From Hyposmocoma kahamanoa (taxonomy: Eukaryota; Arthropoda; Insecta; Lepidoptera; Cosmopterigidae), in contig NW_020653200.1 of NCBI RefSeq assembly GCF_003589595.1, positions 4,900,528 to 4,964,527 of the forward strand: a stretch of DNA of 64,000 nucleotides, in the 5' to 3' direction. The position numbers and the translations under genes are program-made. The notes below the pieces were generated by a model that saw only the letters and a list, made by a program, of their open reading frames with translations, had not been told where the DNA came from and ran no database searches. Below, piece by piece: positions 57,911 to 64,000 of the stretch. Numbering within the stretch: position 1 is the stretch's first letter; each line of letters opens with the position of its first letter.

Positions 57911-59098
57911 CTGTAAAAGTGTAATGATGATGATGAACATGTAAGTATATACTATTACCATACTATTATTTATATATAAAATTACTATTATTATATATTA
58001 CTGCTTATTTTTAATTTAATTGTATTTGTATATACTCTAAACAACTGTACTCCTTTTTTTTAGTCCACTAGCAAACTGCATGAAGTGCATGGATAAAAAA
58101 AACTATAAACTAAAAAAAACAATTACCGTTCCGAAAATGGATGTTCAAGTACTACTTATTTAATTATCTGAAAATTGTAATATAAAAGGGATAAAGAATA
58201 TAAAGAACCAAAATCACAGTATCAAATTTTTTACGTTATTTCCATTTAAAAATTGAACTAGAGAGTTTTGCAATTTGCATCTTTAAATAACTAGTTTTGT
58301 AATTGTTCAAAATTAACATAGCTAGGTTTGCAACAACACTATGATGTCATGGCTAATTTTGTTATAATAATAGTAAAAAATGCAACTTGAATCTAATTTC
58401 AATTTTCCTTTAGACCCTTACATCCTCATCATCAACCATCAAAGTATCTTCATTATCTGTTGTTTCTTCTTCTTTGGTCAGATTTGATTGAACCTGTCAG
58501 ATAATATGAGTTCACAATTCAAGAATTTTGTATGTATACCAATCTTCTCCGAAATATTTGATGATCAAATTTTTAATAAATGAACATGAAGGACTTCTTG
58601 AAGGCAAAATAATAAATACCAAACAAAATAACGAATTTTGCATGAGTTTTGCAGGTTGACGACTAAAGGGCATGTTTTTAAAGTGTAAAACTAAGAAAGA
58701 TAGCATCTTTTGCAAAAGTAGTCAACAATTGACACTGATTTGTTTAGAATATACCAAATTTTGGCATTGTATTGTTGAAGTATTTGAAATTATTTAAAAT
58801 ATTGACCCATTTCACACCATTACCTAAGTCATTAAAAATGTCACATAGTGCTGTTTGCAAGTGGACTACTCATTTAATAATAAACAAGTGAAGTGAAAGT
58901 TTTCTTTGCATTGTTGACAAGGAATCATTGAATCTATTTTAAAATGTTTATCAACAAGATTTGTACATGACAGCTTGAACTTCGTTTTAGATTTGCAACT
59001 TGATGTCTGTGCTACTGTAGAAGAAATAAATGCATTTACAAGTTTTTATATGATTACATAAATGACTAAACTATTTATGGTAATCAATAATAACTTAC
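57911..59098. other. PGRP intron between the N-terminal exon and transmembrane exon A
   Basis: 1.2 kb, AT-rich. At about 58420-58495 (minus) an acidic open stretch lies between AG and GTAAGG (VQSNLTKEEETTDNEDTLM), but its phase (0-0) does not fit the neighbouring exons, so it is not annotated as coding. Confidence 0.55.
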
Positions 59099-59476
59099 TG
59101 CACTTGTCCTCAGCCACATCGTATTGTTTTGTCTCATTTTCGTCATCCCCATTTACATAGGAAACATTATCAATACCATTCGCTGATTGTATAACCTGCT
59201 TAATAGTTACGGGACCATTAAAATACGTATTATTTCCAAACTGAATATGCTCAGAGTCTATCTATCTAGCTCAGAGACTATTATATTACTAAGTTTTGCC
59301 CCACCAGACGTCCTAACTAAGCCCGCGGGTATTCCGGTCAAGCCACCCACATTCTTGGCACCCTTGACAATGTCCACTTCATCTTCACTGGATTCCTCAA
59401 TAATATCCAAATCGCCAAGGTCGCCTTCTACCTTAATTCCATTATTTTGATCAACGGATTCAACCTTCATTGCCAT
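59099..59476 (-). CDS. PGRP N-terminal cytoplasmic exon (frame broken)
   Basis: ATG at 59474-59476; donor TGCA|GTAAGT at 59099, phase 1. The first frame runs 72 codons, Asp/Glu-rich (EESSEDEVDIV), to a TAG at 59258-59260. The second frame, from about 59253, reads EHIQFGNNTYFNGPVTIKQV and continues acidic to the donor. The I-x-F/I-G-N-N-x-Y segment resembles the cryptic RHIM of PGRP-LC/LE receptors that seeds Imd signalling. The frames change across a short GATA repeat (59257-59268). An extra 8 bases of the repeat, an unusually short intron, an assembly error or a true null allele would all explain it. Confidence 0.65.
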
Positions 59477-59642
59477 ATCACCATAACTTCCTTATGACGT
59501 TAGTTTTATGTTATTTTCGAATCCCATATTATATTGATATATTATATTGATATAATATACTCGTAATCCTTACAGATGATTACACTGAGACTCTAAAACT
59601 TTTTTCAACAAAATAAGTAACATAATTTTCAAAGTGTTTTTC
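59477..59642. promoter_or_regulatory. Short interval between the PGRP start codon and the LINE tail
   Basis: Only about 166 bp separate the PGRP ATG from the LINE poly(A) tail. It includes an AT-rich repeat (ATATTATATTGATATATTATATTGATATAATATA) near 59525-59562. Any proximal promoter or 5' UTR of the PGRP gene not displaced by the LINE must be here; no specific factor site was identified. Confidence 0.4.
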
Positions 59643-59800
59643 CTTTTTTTTTTTTTTTTTTTTTTAATTTATTAAGGCTTTGGCAAAGCCATCTGCCTAA
59701 ACATTAATTATTATAATTATTACAGAGTTTTGAATGTAATTTAAAAAAAAACTAACTACTACAGTATGAAACTTAAAAAAATAAATTAAATATAAACAAC

Positions 59801-62800
59801 TTACACTATTTTAAAGGTGCTATTTACAAATTCAAATATTACGTTATATAAACTTGTGTGCTTTAAAAACTCCTGTACAGTACTGGGAATTGTTTTATAT
59901 TGGAGAAGGTCTTGAGTTAAAGAAATAAGTAACAGACGTTGTAAAGAAAATTGTGGGCAGTCAAAAAACAAATGATTAAGGTCACAGTAATTATGGGAAC
60001 AATATGTACATAACGAGTTACAATTTAACTTTAACCTAAATAAATGTGCAGGGATCTTACAATGACCTATGCGAAGTCTGCTTAGAGTCGTTATAAAATC
60101 TCTACCTATATATGTGGGATATCTTTCAAACCAAGCCTTGGTTGAAGGCACCGGGACTATCTCGGCAAGCCACTTTCCTTTAACTTCTCTTGTAAAATTT
60201 AGAGTGAGACACCATCTTTTGATCATATTTTTCTTAAGGCATAAAACCAAGTCTGAATGAGGAACTTTAAAATCACAGTAGTCTACATTTTCTGTCGATT
60301 TTGCTAGGTTATCGACTAGTTCATTTCCAAATATACCGGAGTGTCCCGGTACCCAACAGAACTCTATAGTGAAACCTTTATTGCACATTTCGTTAACTAG
60401 ATTTCTTAAGTAGTAAATTAAATAATTAACACGGCTATCGATGATCTTATTTTTCAATAACAACAGTGCACTCAAAGAATCGGACAAAATCAAATATTTA
60501 GAATTACTAAAGTTAGAATTTAAAATATAGTTTATAGCATAAATCATTGCCAAAACCTCAGCAGAAAAAATAGAAAATAAATTATTACAAATAAAAACTC
60601 TTCCGCATTTTAAATAAGAATTATAAAAAGCAAAACTTGTCCTATCCTTAGTTTTAGAACCATCTGTATACACTTTAATGTAATCCTTCTTAGCATCTAT
60701 AAACTCATAAAATTCAAATTTGTTCCTAAACTTTGATGTATTTACTAATATATCCATAATTAAACAGTGAAAGTCGAAGTTAAAACAAGGCAATTTTGGA
60801 GACCAATAAATTGCATTCTGAAATTCAAAATTTAGATATGCAATAGATTGGCTCAGCGTCGTAGTAGCAGTTAAAGGAGTTGTATTAAAGTCAGGAATGT
60901 CATAGTCTTCTAAAAAACTACAAATTACAGGATTGTCGCAGCTAACTAATCTAAGACAAAACTTCTCAGTTAAAAAGCTCCTCCTGACAATAAGAGGAAC
61001 TACACCTGTTTCTACCTCAAGGGAATTAATAGGGGAAGACATCATAGCTCCTGAAATTATTCGCAAAGCTCTATTTTGAATTACTTCTAGCTTTCTGAGT
61101 AAATGGTTAGCAGCATCGGCAAAAAACATACATCCATAGTCAAAGTGGCTGCGAATGGCAGCAATATACAAGACTTTTAAAATCTTGGGATCAGCTCCCC
61201 ATTTCAACCCCACTAGAGATTTAAGGATATTTAAGCCTAACTCAGTCTTTTTGCAGATATGTAGAATATGTGGTTCCCAAGATAATTGAGGATCCAATAT
61301 AATACCCAAATACCTTTCTTTAGATTGGACTGGAAGCAAACAGTCATTGTAATAAATTTTGGGCGTAAATGAGCATTTTGCCGCAAAAAGCATGACTGAA
61401 CTTTTACTTGTATTAACTTCTAACATTAATTGGGTCGACAATAGATTATGTAATGTAAAAAGGCAATTGTTCATATTTTTTTGTCCAACGTATATATTGT
61501 CGCATTCGAGATAAATTACTAAGTCATCTGCATAAAATGAATATCTCACAGACATTGGAATTTGATTCATAAGATTAACAAGACTCAATATAAAAATTAA
61601 AGGTGATAGAACGGAACCCTGAGGAGTACCTTTATTTGTGGTTCTACAGCCAAAAAGATTATTTTTAATTTTTAAAGAAATATTTCTACCATTTAAGAAT
61701 GAAAATATCCACAATAGAATGGGGCCTGGAATGCCCAGATAAGAGAGACTCTTGATAAGATATGCATGATTTATATTGTCAAATGCGCCTTTGATGTCCA
61801 AAAAAACAGCAAGAGTGAATTTGTTACGCCTCATATTCCTTTTTATATCACCTATTAAACACCCCAAATTATACATGGTGGATTTCCCTTTGCGGAAACC
61901 AAATTGGAACTCCGGAATCAAACTGTTGCTTTCAATATACCATTCTAACCTATTTTTGATCATAGTTTCAAAACATTTAGAAAAACACGATGTCAATGAG
62001 ATGGGTCTATATGCATCTAAGCTATGAATATCCTTGTACGGTTTAAGAATTGGAACAACATGTTGATCTTTCCAAACAGGGGGAATAGAATTATTAAGCC
62101 ATAATTGATTAAAAATTTTAAGAAGAATGATTTTAGCTTGGGATGGTAATTTTTTTATCACTAAATAAGGAATGAAATCGGGACCCGGGGAAGTATTTTT
62201 TTTATACATGAGAGCAGCATCAAATTCATGCATTTGAAAATTAGAGGTGAGCCATTGTGCTGAGTCAGCACCAGGAGATAAGAAATAAATTTGTAATTCA
62301 CGCATATCAATGGCGATGCTGTCGCGAGAAGCAATTTTGTTGAGAAAGTTTAAAGCATTAACTGGATCATCCAAAAAAAGTGTATTAGTATTAGTGGTTG
62401 AATTTAGTTTAGAGAATTTGAATCGCCTAATATAGTCCCAAATAACTTTAGTGGGAGTCATTCGATTAAAAGAGGAGCATAAGTTAGCCCATGCTAATAT
62501 TTTTTGCTCTGTTAGGATTTTTTTTTTATTAGCATCAAAGTTCTTGTATAAAATGAAATTTTCCATAGTGGGATACTTTTTAAACGAGTTCAATGCCAAT
62601 TTGGCTCTAAGCACAACTTGGTTACATATGTCATTCCACCACAGTAAAGGTTTACGTTTTCTGGTGTGGCAAGGATATACTTTTTTACGGAATGTCAATA
62701 AAATGTCAACTAATTTAGAAACAAAGTTGTTATAATTTTGTAATGGATCTGTATTGGGATTAAAAGAAAATCTTTCATTGCACAATTCAGTAAATTTAGA

Positions 62801-63589
62801 CCAATCAATCTTTTTAAAATTAATTTCAGATAAAGAATTTATCGGAGGCGATATATAATTGGGTTGAGTTCGTGTGACAGCACCCGTGGAGCCGGTGTTG
62901 TAAATAACATTCAATAAAAGCGGGAAGTGATTACTACTGAGAGGGTCATCAAGAACCGACAATGAACAACTGGAACTTATCGACTGCGAAGCAATTACCA
63001 AATCCAAGACATTACCTTGCTGTCCAAAAGGAGCCAAAGTAGTGGTGGTGTGGTCATTTAAGCAAACTAGGTTTTGGGTCTCTGTTAGTGAGTGTAAGCT
63101 ATTACCTCTGCGATCATTGTTTCTAGAACCCCATGAAGTATGATGAGCATTAAAGTCTCCTATAACTAAATAATGTCTGTTAGCGATTTTCGTCAATGCA
63201 CTTGATAACTGTTGAATTCTAAATTTCCCATTGGGAGGAGGAGGCATATACACACATAATATGTCTACAGAAAATAAATGAAGTTTGAGGGAGATTAATA
63301 TGTTTTGAAAATGATAATCTGAAGATGTTGCAATAGTGGAGAAACTATACTTGTCCTTAACTGCCACTGCAACTCCTCCATGTGGATGGTCAGAGTCACG
63401 TCTCACTATATTAAAACCAGGTAGTCTAAAAATTTTATTAAGGTTTAGCCAAGTCTCATTGAGGAGGATCAAATCTATATCTACATCACTGCTAAAAACA
63501 AAATTTTTGAGTTGGTCTAATTTGGGTAAGATGCTACGAGAATTCCATTGTAGTATATTTAATTGTCCAACACCAATAGTGCTATCCAT
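59801..63589 (-). CDS. LINE ORF2: endonuclease, RT, RNase H, zinc knuckle
   Basis: Intact 1262-residue pol of a non-LTR retrotransposon, most like the I/Loner-type clades that carry RNase H. Domains in order: APE-type endonuclease, about 1-230, with NETW (Glu45), GDFNAHH (Asp145), LDLVIA and NHFPL; reverse transcriptase, about 500-780, with LDIKGAFD (598-605), GTPQGSVLSPL and YADD (686-689); RNase H, about 972-1100, with YTDGS (Asp975), Glu1011, DSLSALL (Asp1037) and PGHSG; and a C-terminal Cys/His knuckle (CTYCSHNYCDLNH). The endonuclease motif usually written SDH is SNH (219-221), possibly weakening nicking. No stop or frameshift is present, suggesting a recent insertion. The start overlaps the ORF1 stop as TAATG. 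Confidence 0.93.
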   Translation of the reverse strand: MDSTIGVGQLNILQWNSRSILPKLDQLKNFVFSSDVDIDLILLNETWLNLNKIFRLPGFNIVRRDSDHPHGGVAVAVKDKYSFSTIATSSDYHFQNILISLKLHLFSVDILCVYMPPPPNGKFRIQQLSSALTKIANRHYLVIGDFNAHHTSWGSRNNDRRGNSLHSLTETQNLVCLNDHTTTTLAPFGQQGNVLDLVIASQSISSSCSLSVLDDPLSSNHFPLLLNVIYNTGSTGAVTRTQPNYISPPINSLSEINFKKIDWSKFTELCNERFSFNPNTDPLQNYNNFVSKLVDILLTFRKKVYPCHTRKRKPLLWWNDICNQVVLRAKLALNSFKKYPTMENFILYKNFDANKKKILTEQKILAWANLCSSFNRMTPTKVIWDYIRRFKFSKLNSTTNTNTLFLDDPVNALNFLNKIASRDSIAIDMRELQIYFLSPGADSAQWLTSNFQMHEFDAALMYKKNTSPGPDFIPYLVIKKLPSQAKIILLKIFNQLWLNNSIPPVWKDQHVVPILKPYKDIHSLDAYRPISLTSCFSKCFETMIKNRLEWYIESNSLIPEFQFGFRKGKSTMYNLGCLIGDIKRNMRRNKFTLAVFLDIKGAFDNINHAYLIKSLSYLGIPGPILLWIFSFLNGRNISLKIKNNLFGCRTTNKGTPQGSVLSPLIFILSLVNLMNQIPMSVRYSFYADDLVIYLECDNIYVGQKNMNNCLFTLHNLLSTQLMLEVNTSKSSVMLFAAKCSFTPKIYYNDCLLPVQSKERYLGIILDPQLSWEPHILHICKKTELGLNILKSLVGLKWGADPKILKVLYIAAIRSHFDYGCMFFADAANHLLRKLEVIQNRALRIISGAMMSSPINSLEVETGVVPLIVRRSFLTEKFCLRLVSCDNPVICSFLEDYDIPDFNTTPLTATTTLSQSIAYLNFEFQNAIYWSPKLPCFNFDFHCLIMDILVNTSKFRNKFEFYEFIDAKKDYIKVYTDGSKTKDRTSFAFYNSYLKCGRVFICNNLFSIFSAEVLAMIYAINYILNSNFSNSKYLILSDSLSALLLLKNKIIDSRVNYLIYYLRNLVNEMCNKGFTIEFCWVPGHSGIFGNELVDNLAKSTENVDYCDFKVPHSDLVLCLKKNMIKRWCLTLNFTREVKGKWLAEIVPVPSTKAWFERYPTYIGRDFITTLSRLRIGHCKIPAHLFRLKLNCNSLCTYCSHNYCDLNHLFFDCPQFSLQRLLLISLTQDLLQYKTIPSTVQEFLKHTSLYNVIFEFVNSTFKIV

Positions 63590-64000
63590 TATTTATGTGC
63601 AGCAAAATTGGTAATCAACAACTCTTTTATAGATTTTGCAGAGATAGGATCTGGACTACTAGTATCTTTCGTATTATGTAATTTAACAACATCTATTACA
63701 GTTTTAATCATAACACCCAATATGTCAACGGAGTTAATTACATCACTAAATAAAGCCCTTTTGTTTGGAATTTGATTAGAATACAAATCGGAAGTAGTTT
63801 TAACTTTTGCAGCAACTGTGGCATAAGTTACATTACCTTTTATTTTCCCTTTTACTTCAGCAACTTTTGCAGCTTTTTGCGGACAAAGTGTTGAAACTGC
63901 TGTATGTGAGCCATTGCAGTTTACACATTTGACAGTGTCTTTGTTGTCACAGTCTTTGAAGAAGTGATTTCCTGTACAAATTGAACAGATTTGCTTACTT
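63589..64000 (-). CDS. LINE ORF1, C-terminal part (cut by window edge)
   Basis: The minus-strand frame is open from the window edge to a TAA at 63589-63591. It carries two zinc knuckles, CSICTGNHFFKDC and CVNCNGSHTAVSTLC (C-x2-C-x3-H-x4-C and C-x2-C-x3-H-x6-C), the nucleic-acid binding end of LINE ORF1 proteins. A Lys/Val-rich linker follows and the C-terminus is LLITNFAAHK. The stop shares its last base with the ORF2 start (TAATG), an arrangement known to support coupled termination and reinitiation in the silkworm LINE SART1. The N-terminus lies outside the window. Confidence 0.88.
   Translation of the reverse strand, partial: SKQICSICTGNHFFKDCDNKDTVKCVNCNGSHTAVSTLCPQKAAKVAEVKGKIKGNVTYATVAAKVKTTSDLYSNQIPNKRALFSDVINSVDILGVMIKTVIDVVKLHNTKDTSSPDPISAKSIKELLITNFAAHK

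Larger units (their letters stand above)
53444..59476 (-). other. Gene span: long membrane PGRP (PGRP-LC/LA-like)
   Basis: Locus of a peptidoglycan recognition protein with a cytoplasmic N-terminus, transmembrane exon(s) and one extracellular PGRP domain, the layout of PGRP-LC-type receptors that feed the IMD/NF-kB immune pathway. Five exons are supported: N-terminal (59099-59476), transmembrane A (57758-57910), transmembrane B (55016-55177) and two PGRP-domain exons (54577-54728, 53444-53860). The N-terminal exon exits in phase 1, both transmembrane exons are phase 1-1, and the first PGRP exon enters in phase 1, so either membrane exon can join the rest. Whether they are alternative, or one belongs to a decayed neighbour gene, cannot be told from the sequence. 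The N-terminal exon is out of frame at a GATA repeat. A LINE fragment lies between the two membrane exons. Confidence 0.8.
59643..64000 (-). mobile_element. Non-LTR retrotransposon (I/Loner-like LINE), 3' end complete
   Basis: Minus-strand LINE: ORF1 (partial), ORF2, a short 3' UTR of about 140 bp (59666-59800) and a poly(A) tail seen as a T run at 59644-59665. The 5' end is beyond the window, so the target duplication cannot be checked. The tail ends about 170 bp upstream of the PGRP start codon, in the same orientation as that gene, so the element sits in the probable PGRP promoter or 5' UTR. Confidence 0.9.

Noticed and set aside
58420..58495. Acidic open stretch between AG and GTAAGG on the minus strand, looking like a small PGRP exon
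   Set aside because: It is phase 0-0 while the neighbouring exons require phase 1; inserted there it reads into a stop. The acceptor has no pyrimidine tract.

Overview
This window is insect nuclear DNA, most probably from a moth or butterfly. It is AT-rich, has long introns with canonical splice signals, and is crowded with transposable elements, including a dispersed repeat (about 27.66-28.09 kb) of a kind common in lepidopteran genomes. No prokaryotic features, rRNA genes or functional tRNA genes were seen. The placement rests on gene family and repeat content, not on a database search.

Two host genes are present, both on the minus strand. The first is a 12-exon DEG/ENaC (pickpocket, PPK) sodium-channel subunit from about 41.3 kb down to 3.1 kb. 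Its exons were found individually from splice sites, reading frame and family motifs. All 11 junctions are phase-compatible, and the exons sum to 1611 nt, which is 536 codons plus a stop. The coding exons fill only about 4% of the 38 kb locus; most of the intronic DNA is transposon-derived.

The second gene, about 59.5 to 53.4 kb, is a membrane-anchored peptidoglycan recognition protein (PGRP) of the long, PGRP-LC/LA-like type. It has an acidic cytoplasmic N-terminal exon with a cryptic-RHIM-like segment, two separate transmembrane exons with the same 1-1 phase, and two exons forming one PGRP domain. The domain has Ser where amidases have the zinc-binding Cys, so it is probably a receptor and not an enzyme. 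The two transmembrane exons could be used alternatively. The N-terminal exon is out of frame in this sequence across a short GATA repeat.

Mobile elements by region: 0.67-0.75 kb hairpin MITE; 7.07-8.64 kb foldback plus a hAT-like element; 9.36-9.81, 11.60-12.10 and 24.80-25.27 kb three copies of a MITE with 8-bp target duplications; 13.16-14.12 kb second hAT-like copy; 14.12-15.86 kb a LINE carrying ORF1 joined to a 3' end; 16.77-17.03 kb a BEL-type solo LTR; 22.99-23.70 kb nested foldbacks; 31.37-35.19 kb degenerate tandem arrays rich in AAGATGGCCGCC; 35.70-35.98 and 40.31-40.60 kb a second MITE family with 8-bp duplications; 38.16-38.47 kb a TIR element; 44.5-46.2 kb a LINE fragment between inverted GC-rich ends; 46.56-48.4 kb a broken BEL/Pao element with the same LTR family; 55.26-56.79 kb a LINE fragment inside inverted repeats, lying between the two PGRP transmembrane exons; and 59.64-64.0 kb an intact ORF2 (1262 aa: endonuclease, RT, RNase H) of a LINE whose ORF1 runs off the window. 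This last element ends about 170 bp upstream of the PGRP start codon, in the same orientation.
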